DNA from: Nocardioides sp.
GTDB taxonomy: Bacteria; Actinomycetota; Actinomycetes; Propionibacteriales; Nocardioidaceae
Direction: 5' to 3'
Assembly: GCF_004803405.1 (NCBI RefSeq)
Contig: NZ_SSXI01000187.1
Span: 1-34,038, forward strand
DNA: 34,038 nt
Below, piece by piece: positions 24,849 to 32,325 of this stretch (positions are counted from its first letter, which is position 1; every line of letters begins with the position of its first letter). Below the pieces are notes generated by a model that was not told the origin of the DNA, did not search any database, and saw only the letters and a list, made by a program, of their open reading frames with translations. Made by a program: the position numbers and the translations under genes.

Positions 24849-26021
24849 GTGAACAGCGACTTCCCGTACTACGGGCTCTCGGATGAGCATCAGGCGGTCC
24901 GCGAGGCCGTCCGCGCGATCTGCGCGGCGAAGGTCGCGCCGTTCGCTGCCGCGGTCGACGAGGCGTCGCGGTTCCCGCGGGAGGCGGAGGAGGCGTTGCG
25001 TGCGGCGGACTTCCACGCTCCGCACGTGCCGGAGGCGTACGGCGGCGCCGGTGCGGACGCGCTGGCGACGGTGATCGTGATCGAGGAGATCGCACGGGTC
25101 GACGTGTCGGCGTCGCTGATCCCGGTGGTGAACAAGCTGGGCTCCCTGCCGGTGCAGCTGGGTGGCTCGGAGCCGCTGAAGCAGAAGTATCTGGGCCGGC
25201 TGGCGGCGGGTGAGGGCGGTTTCTCCTACGGCCTGTCCGAGCCGGACGCCGGTTCGGATGCGGCCGACCAGAAGACCCGCGCGGTGCGCGACGGTGACGA
25301 CTGGGTCCTCAGCGGCACCAAGCGCTGGGTCACCAACGCGGGGGAGTCGGAGTACTACACGGTGCTGGCGGTGACGGACCCGGCGCAGGGGTCCCGGGGG
25401 ATGTCGGCGTTCGTGGTGGAGAGGTCCGACGAGGGCGTCTCGTTCGGTGCCGCGGAGAAGAAGCTCGGCATCAAGGGCTCCCCGACCCGGGAGGTCCACC
25501 TGGACGACGTCCGGATCCCCGGCGACCGGCTCATCGGGGAGGAGGGCAAGGGTTTCGAGTACGCGATGAGGACCCTCGACCACACCCGGATCACCATCGC
25601 CGCGCAGGCCGTGGGTGTCGCCCAGGGGGCGCTCGACTACGCGCTGGAGTATGCGAAGGAGCGTCAGCAGTTCGGCAGAGCGATCGCGGAGTTCCAGGGT
25701 CTGCAGTACCTGCTGGCCGAGATGGGCATGAAGGTGGAGGCAGCGCGGCAGCTGACCTATGCGGCCGCCGGACGCTCCGAGCGCGGCGACTCCGACCTCA
25801 CCTTCTTCGGCGCCGCCGCGAAGTGCTTCGCCTCGGATGTGGCGATGGAGGTCACCACGAACGCGGTGCAGGTGCTGGGTGGTTACGGCTACACCCGCGA
25901 CTACCCCGTCGAGCGGATGATGCGCGACGCCAAGCTCACCCAGATCTACGAGGGCACGAACCAGGTGCAGCGGATCGTGATGGCCCGCGAGCTCCTGGCC
26001 GGGGTGCAGAGCGACCTCTGA
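24849..26021 (+). CDS. Acyl-CoA dehydrogenase (FadE25-like)
   Basis: 390 residues from a GTG. It is an FAD enzyme that introduces the alpha-beta double bond into acyl-CoA. Landmarks: [21 protein letters not shown] (FAD/substrate loop), [81 protein letters not shown] and the catalytic base Glu368 in [18 protein letters not shown]. Full family length. Its position after purK and purE corresponds to fadE25 in mycobacteria. Chain-length preference is not readable. Message start is probably at the GTG. No electron-transfer flavoprotein gene is adjacent. Confidence 0.96.
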   Translation: MNSDFPYYGLSDEHQAVREAVRAICAAKVAPFAAAVDEASRFPREAEEALRAADFHAPHVPEAYGGAGADALATVIVIEEIARVDVSASLIPVVNKLGSLPVQLGGSEPLKQKYLGRLAAGEGGFSYGLSEPDAGSDAADQKTRAVRDGDDWVLSGTKRWVTNAGESEYYTVLAVTDPAQGSRGMSAFVVERSDEGVSFGAAEKKLGIKGSPTREVHLDDVRIPGDRLIGEEGKGFEYAMRTLDHTRITIAAQAVGVAQGALDYALEYAKERQQFGRAIAEFQGLQYLLAEMGMKVEAARQLTYAAAGRSERGDSDLTFFGAAAKCFASDVAMEVTTNAVQVLGGYGYTRDYPVERMMRDAKLTQIYEGTNQVQRIVMARELLAGVQSDL

Positions 26022-26043
26022 GGCCCCGCCTCGTCGGTGGCCG

Positions 26044-26099
26044 CGAAGTTTTCTCGGCCGACGTGGATCAGGACGTGCCCCCGGCTGCACCAGTCGTGC
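26044..26099 (+). promoter_or_regulatory. Shared upstream element, copy C
   Basis: CGAAG at 26044-26048 and TGGATCAGG at 26064-26072, followed by exactly 27 nt and the ATG at 26100. CTGCACCAGT (26085-26094) occurs at the same distance from the start codon as in copy A, and CTCG lies at the same distance upstream of the core as in copy A. Unlike A and B there is no recognisable ribosome-binding site in the last 12 nt. This copy lies 20 kb from the other two, outside the main polysaccharide cluster, yet also precedes an envelope-glycan gene. Confidence 0.6.
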
Positions 26100-27164
26100 A
26101 TGAGGATCCTGCATGTCACTGAGTCCTGGGGCGGCGGCACGGCGTCGTCGCTCCTCGCGATGGTGGACGCGACCCCCGACCTCGAGCACCACCTGCTGGC
26201 CGCCGCGCGTTCGGACTCCGCGCCGAGCGCGGAGGCGGCGGCCCGGTTCGCGACCGCCACGAGCCTCTCCACCAATCCCGTCGCGGCGGTGGTGCGGCTG
26301 AACGAGCGCGTTCGCGAGCTGCGGCCCGACGTGGTCCACGCGCACTCCTCCGTCGCCGGCACACTCGTGCGCGCCGCGCGCTCGGGACCGGCGAAGGTGG
26401 CTTTCACGCCGCACGGCTTCGCCTTCGACCGACGGGACGTGTCCTCCCTCGGCCGTGCAGCCTTCAGGGCTGTGGAGCGTGCGCTGGTCCGCCGGACCGA
26501 CCTGGTCGCGGCGGTCTCGCCGCACGAGGTCGCGGCGGCCTCGGCCCTCGGGCACACCGCGGTGGCGTACGTGCCGAACCGCGCGACGCTCCCGACCGCG
26601 CTGCGCGCGTCGTACGCGGACCGCCCGCGCGTCGTCACCATCGGCAGGGTCACCGCGGCAAAGGACTGGCGCTACCTGATCCACCTCAAGCGGTACGCCG
26701 AGCGTCAGCTCGGGCTCGATGCAATGTGGACGTGGCTCGGCGGTGGCGACGAGGAGGGCGAGCGAGCCCTGTTGGCCGCAGGGGTCGAGGTCACCGGCTG
26801 GCTCGAGCACGACGAGACGCTCGCTCGCGCCGCGGCCGCACAGCTGTACGTCCACACCGCGGCATGGGAGTCCGCACCGATGAGCATCCTGGAGGCTGCG
26901 GCCCTCGGGGTGCCGCTCGTGCTGCGAGCGATCCCCCAGCTGCGCGCACTCGACCTGCCCGGGCTGGGACAGGACGTGCCCGAGCTGGCCACTCGCCTGC
27001 GCATGTTGCAGCGGTCCCGCACGGACTGGATGCGAGCGCAGGCGGACTCCGACGAGCTGAGCCGCCGCCACTCCCGCGAGGCTCAGGGGCGCAGCCTGAC
27101 CGCCGCGTACCGCGGGCTCGTGGGTGAGGGACCGCTCGCGCCGACGATGACCTGGAGCGCCTGA
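26100..27164 (+). CDS. GT4-family glycosyltransferase
   Basis: 354 residues. I chose the ATG at 26100, not the open frame from further upstream, because MRILHVTESWGGGTASSLLA is the standard GT4 start and the shared upstream element fixes the distance to this ATG. GT-B fold: DVVHAHSSVAGTLVRAA and AFTPHGFAFDR in the acceptor half; VVTIGRVTAAKDWRYLIHLK, MWTWLGGGDEEGERALLAA, VTGWLEHDETLARAAAAQLY and the intact EX7E pair in WESAPMSILEAAALGVPLVL in the donor half. Its stop shares a base with the next start (TGATG). It probably extends a glycan that its neighbours then modify. Donor and acceptor are unknown. Confidence 0.92.
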   Translation: MRILHVTESWGGGTASSLLAMVDATPDLEHHLLAAARSDSAPSAEAAARFATATSLSTNPVAAVVRLNERVRELRPDVVHAHSSVAGTLVRAARSGPAKVAFTPHGFAFDRRDVSSLGRAAFRAVERALVRRTDLVAAVSPHEVAAASALGHTAVAYVPNRATLPTALRASYADRPRVVTIGRVTAAKDWRYLIHLKRYAERQLGLDAMWTWLGGGDEEGERALLAAGVEVTGWLEHDETLARAAAAQLYVHTAAWESAPMSILEAAALGVPLVLRAIPQLRALDLPGLGQDVPELATRLRMLQRSRTDWMRAQADSDELSRRHSREAQGRSLTAAYRGLVGEGPLAPTMTWSA

Positions 27165-28000
27165 TGCGGATCACGACTCGGACCGCGGCGACGGTCGCCC
27201 GCCCTGCGGCGGCCCTGATCACCGGCGTCAACCGCTCGGTCGGAATGACGCCGCACGGCCTGACGCTCGCCGGCTGGCATCGGCTCGGCCCGGTCGGGAA
27301 GGACGGCCTCACGACCAGCTTCGACGACTTCCGCGGCCACCTCGACGTGCTGGAGGAGTGGGGGGCCAACATCCTCCCCCTGAACGATGCGGTCGCCCGC
27401 CTCGAGGCCGGCACGCTTCCGGACCGCGCCGTCGCGCTCACCTTCGACGACGGTTACGCGAGCGTGGCCGAGCACGCCTGGCCCGAGCTGAAGAAGCGGG
27501 GGATGCCGGCAACCCTCTTCGCGGTGAGCGGCTACCTCGATCCGAGCAAGACGTTCCCGTGGGACCGGCACCGCGACGATCGGGAGACAGTGCGGCTGAT
27601 GGACCCGCGCGCCCTGTGCGACGTGGCCGACGACGGCCTCGACATCGGCTCCCACACGGTCAGCCACCGCTGGCTGCGGCACCTGGCGCCGGCGGAGGTG
27701 GCGGCCGAGCTCGTCATCTCCCGGGAGGAGCTGGAGGGCCTGCTGCAGCGGCCGGTCCTGTCGTTCGCCTATCCCATGGGGGGATGGACGCGGCGGATCA
27801 GGGACCAGGTCGACCGCGCCGGGTACCGGATCGCCATCACCGTCGACCGCGCGCGCAACCGACGCGGCCAGCACCCGCTGTCCCTGCGGCGGTGGTTCGC
27901 GTTCGACCGTGCGAGCGACTTCCGGATGCAGCTCGACGGAGGCTTCAGCTGGCTCCGGCCCGTGGAGACGTTCAAGCGCCGCAACGGGCCCGGGTTCTGA
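27164..28000 (+). CDS. Polysaccharide deacetylase (NodB domain, CE4 family)
   Basis: 278 residues. It removes N-acetyl (or O-acetyl) groups from a polysaccharide using a metal ion. The NodB motifs are all visible: ALTFDDGYASV with Asp95-Asp96, the metal-binding His pair H164 and H168 in IGSHTVSHRWL, and FAYPMGGWT (about 201-209). The N-terminus (VARPAAALITGVNRS) is only mildly hydrophobic, so export is uncertain; the enzyme may act on a lipid-linked precursor at the inner face. It is coupled to the glycosyltransferase by TGATG. Together they suggest a deacetylated hexosamine in the glycan. Confidence 0.92.
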   Translation: MRITTRTAATVARPAAALITGVNRSVGMTPHGLTLAGWHRLGPVGKDGLTTSFDDFRGHLDVLEEWGANILPLNDAVARLEAGTLPDRAVALTFDDGYASVAEHAWPELKKRGMPATLFAVSGYLDPSKTFPWDRHRDDRETVRLMDPRALCDVADDGLDIGSHTVSHRWLRHLAPAEVAAELVISREELEGLLQRPVLSFAYPMGGWTRRIRDQVDRAGYRIAITVDRARNRRGQHPLSLRRWFAFDRASDFRMQLDGGFSWLRPVETFKRRNGPGF

Positions 28001-28006
28001 GGGTCG

Positions 28007-28018
28007 TACCCTGCACCG
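28007..28018 (+). promoter_or_regulatory. Leaderless -10 box before the SDR gene
   Basis: TACCCT (28007-28012) ends 6 nt before the GTG at 28019, in the 18-bp gap after the deacetylase gene. The SDR gene may thus have its own transcript as well as reading from the glycosyltransferase promoter. Confidence 0.45.
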
Positions 28019-28876
28019 GTGCAGACTCCGTCGCGGCGCAGCCTCCTTCGGGCGGGCCTGGCCCCACTACCCAACCCGGTCCGCCTGGTCGCCGGCGCGA
28101 CCGGGCGGACGTACCCGGTCACCGGCAAGCGGATCCTCCTCACCGGCGCCTCGTCCGGAGTGGGGCGTGCGTCCGCGCGGCTCCTGGCCGCCGAGGGTGC
28201 GACGGTGCTCACCGTCGCGCGCCGGGTCGACGAGCTCGCCGCGCTCGACGCGGAGATCGCCGCCGCCGGCGGGATGTCGTACTCCTTCCCCTGCGACCTG
28301 ACCGACAGCGGGGCCATCGACGACCTCAGCCACGAAGTCCTGGACCGCTTCGGCGGCGTCGACGTGCTGGTCAACAACGCGGGCCACTCGATCCGGCGCT
28401 CGGTGTCCGACACGGTCGCACGGCCGCACGACCACGAACGACTGATGGCGCTCAACTACCACGCCCCGGTGCGGCTGACCCTCAACCTCCTCACGACGCT
28501 GCGTGAGAACCGTGGTCAGGTGGTCAACTCCTCGACCTGGGGAGTGCCCGGGCGCCTGATGCCGATGTTCAGCGCCTACTACGCCTCGAAGTCCGCGCTG
28601 GCGGCCTTCGGTCGCTGCCTTCAGGCGGAGGAGCGGCGCAACGGCATCGTCGTCACGTCCCTGCACTTCCCGCTGATGAGGACACCGATGATCGCTCCCA
28701 CCGAGGGATACGGCGCCCGCGCGGCCCTGGAGCCCGAGCAGGCCGCGCGGTGGATGCTCGAGGCGGTGCGACACCGGCCCGGCGAGCTGATGCCTGCCTA
28801 CGCGAGCCTGCTCGAGGCTGTCGGGGTGGTGTCCCCGCGGCTCGCGGAACGACTGGTCACCGCGGCGCGGCCGTGA
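28019..28876 (+). CDS. Short-chain dehydrogenase/reductase (SDR)
   Basis: 285 residues, classical SDR. Cofactor motif LLTGASSGVGRASA (about 40-53) with ARR at the end of the second strand (68-69), which favours NADP. NNAG at 119-122, the catalytic Ser in VVNSSTWG (171-172), and Tyr187/Lys191 in AYYASKSALAAFGR. The 35-residue N-terminal extension before the Rossmann fold (SLLRAGLAPLPNPVRLVAG) and the C-terminal LEPEQAARWMLEAVRHRPGE are like SDRs linked to lipid or envelope metabolism. The substrate cannot be told. Position after a glycosyltransferase and a deacetylase suggests a related glycan or glycolipid. Confidence 0.9.
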   Translation: MQTPSRRSLLRAGLAPLPNPVRLVAGATGRTYPVTGKRILLTGASSGVGRASARLLAAEGATVLTVARRVDELAALDAEIAAAGGMSYSFPCDLTDSGAIDDLSHEVLDRFGGVDVLVNNAGHSIRRSVSDTVARPHDHERLMALNYHAPVRLTLNLLTTLRENRGQVVNSSTWGVPGRLMPMFSAYYASKSALAAFGRCLQAEERRNGIVVTSLHFPLMRTPMIAPTEGYGARAALEPEQAARWMLEAVRHRPGELMPAYASLLEAVGVVSPRLAERLVTAARP

Positions 28877-28993
28877 CGAAGGGATTTATCTTCAAGAACC
28901 TAGTAACGTCTCCTCGCTGGTCTCGTTGGCCAGTCAGATGGTCCCGGGAGGGATCGTCCTGTGTTCCCCCCAAATAACGCCTAGGGAGGCGCT
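28877..28993 (+). other. AT-richer leader region before the LPNTG surface-protein gene
   Basis: A 117-bp gap that begins AT-rich for this genome (GGGATTTATCTTCAAGAACC, then TAGTAACGT at 28901). This is the probable promoter zone; TAGTAA is a possible -10. The second half is GC-rich, ends in a strong GGGAGG ribosome-binding site 5 nt before the GTG at 28994, and leaves a fairly long 5' leader. I do not recognise a known riboswitch in it. Confidence 0.4.
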
Positions 28994-29587
28994 GTGCGTC
29001 GTACGCTGACCGCACTTGCCCTGGTTGTAGCGATGCTCGGCTGGGCACCTCAGGCCCAGGCCGACGACTACACGCCGGAGCCGGTTCCGACCGAGTGCAC
29101 CGTCGAGGTGCCGACCTCGGCTGTCGGCAGGAACGTGGTCCTCGAGGCCAGCGTCTCGGCCAACAGCAACACGCCGATCACGGGCACCGTCCGCCTCAGC
29201 ATCGCCAGGGGCTCCTCCGATCGCGAGGTGTGGTCGACGACCCGTAGGTACAACGGCTCGCGGGTCCGCGTCGAGGGCCCGACCCTGCCTCGCGGCAACT
29301 ACACCGCCACCTCGCAGTTCACCTCGGACCGTGAGGTCCACGGCGACTGCGCTGGGAGCGCCCGGTTCCAGGTCCGCTCCAAGTCCAAGGGCGGCGAGGT
29401 CGCCGGCGAGACCGAGGGTGCCGGTGGTTCCAATGGTTCCGGCGGCTCCGGCGGGTCCGTCGGCGGGGTTGCGACCGGGCTGCCGAACACCGGCGGTCCG
29501 CACCTGCTGGTCCTGCTCGTGGGTCTCGGGCTGGTCGCCGCCGGTGGCGGGATCCTGACCCGAACCCGCCGAACCGCGCTCGCCTAG
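28994..29587 (+). CDS. LPXTG-type cell-wall-anchored surface protein
   Basis: 197 residues with both sorting signals. An N-terminal signal peptide (about 1-23) probably cleaves after AQA. A small beta-rich domain at about 30-128 holds two cysteines (C35 and C119) that may pair. A Gly/Ser linker (about 140-160) leads to LPNTG (163-167), a hydrophobic segment (LLVLLVGLGLVAAGGG) and an Arg-containing tail. The sortase gene 2 bp downstream is the obvious partner. The domain function is unknown: it has no recognised enzyme motif. The GTG start has a strong GGGAGG site. Confidence 0.9.
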   Translation: MRRTLTALALVVAMLGWAPQAQADDYTPEPVPTECTVEVPTSAVGRNVVLEASVSANSNTPITGTVRLSIARGSSDREVWSTTRRYNGSRVRVEGPTLPRGNYTATSQFTSDREVHGDCAGSARFQVRSKSKGGEVAGETEGAGGSNGSGGSGGSVGGVATGLPNTGGPHLLVLLVGLGLVAAGGGILTRTRRTALA

Positions 29588-29589
29588 CG

Positions 29590-30339
29590 GTGGACCGGAC
29601 CGCACCCGAGGAATCGCAGGTCGAGCCGACCCGAGTGCGACGGCGCCGTACCCGCCCAGGTGGGAGCACGGCCAAGCCAGCCCGCTCGGGACGGAGGCGG
29701 ATCTCGCTCTGGCTCGGCTGCGGGCTGATCGCGGCCGGGCTCGCCGTCCTGGGGTGGGTCGCGTGGCAGTTCTGGGGGACGAACTGGCAGGCGCACCAGC
29801 GCCACGACCAGGTGACCACGGCCCTCGCGGACGGCTGGGGCGACGGCCAGGACGTCGTTCGCACCGACTTCGGCAACGCGACGGCGATCCTTCACGTGCC
29901 CCGGTTCGGCAAGGACTACGCCGTGCCGGTGCTGGAGGGCTCCACGGACGATGTCCTCGCCGCCGGCGTGGGACACATGGAGGACACCGCCGAGGCGGGG
30001 GCGAAGGGCAACTACGTGCTGGCGGGCCACCGGGTCACCCATGGTGAGCCCTTCGCCGACCTGCCCCAGCTCAGGCCCGGAGACAAGGTCCACGTCGAGA
30101 CCCGGGACGCGACCTACACCTACGTCCTCGACACCGGCGGCGAGGACCTGATCATCCCGTTCACCGAGACCTGGGTGCTCGATCCGTCGCCGGTCAACCC
30201 GCGCGACGGAGGCACCCAGCCGCCCGGAGACGCGGGAAGCCACCTGATCACGCTGCTCACCTGCTCAGAGATCTTCCACACCGACGACAGGTCCGTGATC
30301 TTCGGCCACCTGCTGAAGACGACTCCAGCGAAACACTGA
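29590..30339 (+). CDS. srtE: Class E-type sortase
   Basis: 249 residues. A basic, disordered N-terminus precedes one membrane anchor (about 38-60), so the catalytic domain is outside. It cleaves a sorting motif between Thr and Gly and links the protein to peptidoglycan. The catalytic triad is visible: His147 in NYVLAGHRVTHGEPF, Cys225 in LITLLTCSEIFH, and Arg234 in DDRSVIFGHL. Length and the late YTYVLDTGGEDLIIPF strand fit the class E group of high-GC Gram-positives. The start GTG is 2 bp after the stop of its probable substrate. Class E enzymes are generally described with LAXTG motifs, while the neighbour has LPNTG. Confidence 0.92.
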   Translation: MDRTAPEESQVEPTRVRRRRTRPGGSTAKPARSGRRRISLWLGCGLIAAGLAVLGWVAWQFWGTNWQAHQRHDQVTTALADGWGDGQDVVRTDFGNATAILHVPRFGKDYAVPVLEGSTDDVLAAGVGHMEDTAEAGAKGNYVLAGHRVTHGEPFADLPQLRPGDKVHVETRDATYTYVLDTGGEDLIIPFTETWVLDPSPVNPRDGGTQPPGDAGSHLITLLTCSEIFHTDDRSVIFGHLLKTTPAKH

Positions 30340-30356
30340 GACCCCTGGAGGTCCGC

Positions 30357-30500
30357 ATGCCCTCACTGCGCTGTCCCTGCGACGTCACCCTGCGTGGGGA
30401 GACCGACGACGAGCTGGTCGAGAAGGTGCAGGAGCACCTCGCGGCCGAGCATCCCGGACGGGAGTACTCCCGCGAGGAGATCCTGTTCATGGCCATCTGA
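30357..30500 (+). CDS. DUF1059 small protein
   Basis: 47 residues, short enough to be missed by length cut-offs. MPSLRCPCDVTL carries a C-x-C pair (C6, C8), and two His (H27, H32) follow in VQEHLAAEHPGREYS, giving a possible metal site. This matches the small DUF1059 family, whose role is unknown. A GGAGG ribosome-binding site (CTGGAGGTCCGC) precedes the ATG, 17 bp after the sortase gene. It ends just before a convergent LCP gene. Confidence 0.8.
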   Translation: MPSLRCPCDVTLRGETDDELVEKVQEHLAAEHPGREYSREEILFMAI

Positions 30501-30504
30501 CCTC

Positions 30505-30554
30505 ACCCGCGCGGCTCGTGTTTGCCGGTCCATCCCGGCGCAGAGGGCGCGGGT
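30505..30554. terminator. Nested inverted repeat at a convergent junction, possible terminator
   Basis: ACCCGCGC (30505-30512) pairs with GCGCGGGT (30547-30554). An inner GCCGG-TCCATC-CCGGC hairpin lies between them. It sits between the convergent DUF1059 and LCP genes and could end both transcripts. There is no T-run, which is common in actinobacteria but leaves the call uncertain. Confidence 0.4.
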
Positions 30555-31795
30555 CAGTCGGCCAGGCCGGTGGCGGTGCACATCTTCGTGGTGATCTCGT
30601 CGGTCTTGTCGGCGATCACCTTGCTGAACAGCTGCTCGGAGCGCTGGCCGTCCCAGTTGGCGTCGCCCCCGGCCAGCGGCACGGTGCAGGACTTCCCGAC
30701 ATCGGTCATCGCCAGCGCCCACCGGGAGGCGTCGACCGGGCCGGTGCCCTCGCCGAACTTGAAGAAGTCGGGCACCGCTGCGTTGAGCTGCCACCAGCGG
30801 ACGGGGTTGATCACCGACCACGGTGAGAGCACCTTCTCGCCGACGGCCGCGACCACCTCGCGCTGTTGCTGCACGCGCGCCAGGTCCGAGAGCGGGTCGT
30901 GTTTGCGGGCGCGTGAGTACGCCAGGGCGGTCACCCCGTCGACCTCCTGGCACCCCTTCTTGATGTTGAGTCCGGAGTCGCGGTCGCGGATCCGCCGCTT
31001 CGGGCAGACCTCGATGCCCCCGACCGCGTCCACGACGCCGACCAGGCCGCCGAAGCCGATCTCGACGTAGTGGTCGATCCGCACGCCCGTGGCCTGCTCG
31101 AGGGTCTGCACCAGCAGCGGCGTGCCGCCCTTGGCGTAGGCGGAGTTCACCTTGCTGACCCCGAAGCCGGGAATCTCCAGCGGCGAGTCACGCGGGATGG
31201 AGATGAGCGTGGCCGGTCCGTCGCCGGTGTGGAGCAGCATGATCGTGTCGGTCAGCTCGCTCTCGGCGTCGCCGGTGTGGAGCAGCTTGCGCTCCTCCTT
31301 CGTCAGTCCCGCGCGCGAGTCGCTGCCGACGAGCAGATAGGTCGTTCCGGGCTGGTCCGCGGGGCGGTCCCCGTCCGGCTCGAAGTCGACCTTCTCGACC
31401 TTGCTCCACGCGAACAGGGGAACGGCGACGAGGAAGACCAGCCAGAGCGCCACCAGGCCGACGACGAGCTTCAGCCAGGTGCCGGGGCGTCTCCACCTGC
31501 TGGGCGTCGTCGACCACGAGGGCGCGGGCCGACCGCCTTGCGGCGGCTCCGGGGTGGCGCCGTACTGCTGCGCCGGCGGGAGTCGCTCGGGACGCTGCGA
31601 GGCGGGCGTGCCAATGGCCGGCTGGCCCGCTCGGGGCTGCACCGGGATCCTGCGGGTCGGCTCCGGGTCCTTGCGCGAGCCCTGCTCGCCCGAGCCCTGC
31701 TCGCCCGAGCCCTGCTCGCCCGAGCCCTGCCCGTAGATCCAGTCGAACCCCCGGTCCCTGTCGTCCCCGTCGCCGTGGTCGCCGCGCCCTGCCAT
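30554..31795 (-). CDS. LytR-CpsA-Psr (LCP) family glycopolymer ligase
   Basis: 413 residues from the ATG at 31795; an ATG at 31801 would add two. LCP enzymes attach undecaprenyl-linked glycopolymers to peptidoglycan outside the cell. A cytoplasmic, low-complexity N-terminus of about 105 residues contains a GSGEQ repeat. One membrane segment lies at about 109-129. The LCP core follows: YLLVGSDSRAGL, the Asp in LTDTIMLLHT, SIPRDSPLEIPGFGVSKVNSAYAKGG with the conserved Arg202-Asp203, IGFGGLVGVVDAVGGI, and the Arg cluster in YSRARKHDPLSDLARVQQQ. This is the expected final step for the polysaccharide cluster upstream. TAGCGT stands 7 nt before the ATG at 31795, supporting that start. Confidence 0.93.
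   Translation of the reverse strand: MAGRGDHGDGDDRDRGFDWIYGQGSGEQGSGEQGSGEQGSRKDPEPTRRIPVQPRAGQPAIGTPASQRPERLPPAQQYGATPEPPQGGRPAPSWSTTPSRWRRPGTWLKLVVGLVALWLVFLVAVPLFAWSKVEKVDFEPDGDRPADQPGTTYLLVGSDSRAGLTKEERKLLHTGDAESELTDTIMLLHTGDGPATLISIPRDSPLEIPGFGVSKVNSAYAKGGTPLLVQTLEQATGVRIDHYVEIGFGGLVGVVDAVGGIEVCPKRRIRDRDSGLNIKKGCQEVDGVTALAYSRARKHDPLSDLARVQQQREVVAAVGEKVLSPWSVINPVRWWQLNAAVPDFFKFGEGTGPVDASRWALAMTDVGKSCTVPLAGGDANWDGQRSEQLFSKVIADKTDEITTKMCTATGLAD
31678..31734. repeat. 15-bp tandem repeat in the LCP gene
   Basis: GAGCCCTGCTCGCCC occurs three times in a row (31678-31722), followed by a partial fourth copy. On the coding (minus) strand it encodes repeated GSGEQ in the cytoplasmic tail of the LCP protein. 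The unit is a multiple of three, so copy-number change keeps the frame. Confidence 0.85.
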
Positions 31796-31802
31796 GTGCA
31801 TG

Positions 31803-31812
31803 ACGCTACCGT
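31803..31812. promoter_or_regulatory. Two overlapping divergent leaderless -10 boxes
   Basis: On the plus strand TACCGT (31807-31812) ends 6 nt before the thioesterase GTG at 31819. On the minus strand TAGCGT (31808-31803) ends 7 nt before the LCP ATG at 31795. The boxes share two base pairs, so two polymerases could not open both at once. The whole gap between the two genes is only 23 bp. Confidence 0.55.
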
Positions 31813-31818
31813 CAGCCC

Positions 31819-32325
31819 GTGAGCGAAATCCTCGAGGCGCGCACGCCCGCCTACTCTCGGATCGAGCTGGCGACCGTCACCTCGCGGGCCCAGGCGAACC
31901 TGCTCGGCAACATCCACGGCGGCGAGGTTCTCAAGCTGGCCGACTCCGCGGCGGGTGTCGTCGCCCAGCGGCACAGCGACGGCCCGGCGGTGACGGCGGC
32001 CCTGGACGAGATGGCGTTCCTCGAGCCGGTCCGGGTCGGCGACATCGTCCGCACCTTCGCGCAGGTCAACTGGGTCGGCACCTCGTCGATGGAGATCGGG
32101 GTCCGGATCGAGTCTCAGCCGTGGGACGCCACCACCGAGTGGCTGCACGTCGGGTCGGCGTACTTCGTGTTCGTCGCGATCGACGGCGCCGGTCACGCGC
32201 GCGCCGTCCCGCGGCTCCAGGCCGGTACGCCGGCCGACGAGCGACGGATGCGCGAGGCGGAGATCCGGCGCTCGCACCGGCTGGCCCGGCGCCGGGAGAT
32301 CGAGGCGGGTCGGGTCACGACCTGA
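31819..32325 (+). CDS. Acyl-CoA thioesterase, hotdog fold
   Basis: 168 residues, a BACH/YciA-like single hotdog domain. It hydrolyses acyl-CoA to free acid and CoA. Landmarks: ANLLGNIHGGEVLKLADSAAG (about 26-46), with the usual Asn, His and Asp42 of the active-site helix, and MAFLEPVRVGDIVRTFAQVNWVGTSSMEIGV in the central strands. The C-terminal 40 residues are charged and helical (DERRMREAEIRRSHRLARRR). The GTG start has a -10 box 6 nt upstream and no ribosome-binding site. The 3' end overlaps the convergent LysR gene by 11 bp. The acyl preference is unknown. Confidence 0.92.
   Translation: MSEILEARTPAYSRIELATVTSRAQANLLGNIHGGEVLKLADSAAGVVAQRHSDGPAVTAALDEMAFLEPVRVGDIVRTFAQVNWVGTSSMEIGVRIESQPWDATTEWLHVGSAYFVFVAIDGAGHARAVPRLQAGTPADERRMREAEIRRSHRLARRREIEAGRVTT

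Noticed and set aside
24381..27071. Very long open frame on the minus strand (about 900 codons) across the acyl-CoA dehydrogenase and glycosyltransferase genes
   Set aside because: Only the last 143 codons look like a protein (CoA-binding domain). The rest is antisense shadow of two well-supported plus-strand genes and has Arg/His/Gly-rich composition.
27797..27812. Fourth copy of the GGATCAGG element (GGATCAGGGACC)
   Set aside because: It lies inside the deacetylase coding sequence with no start codon at the 27-nt distance and no CGAA block upstream.
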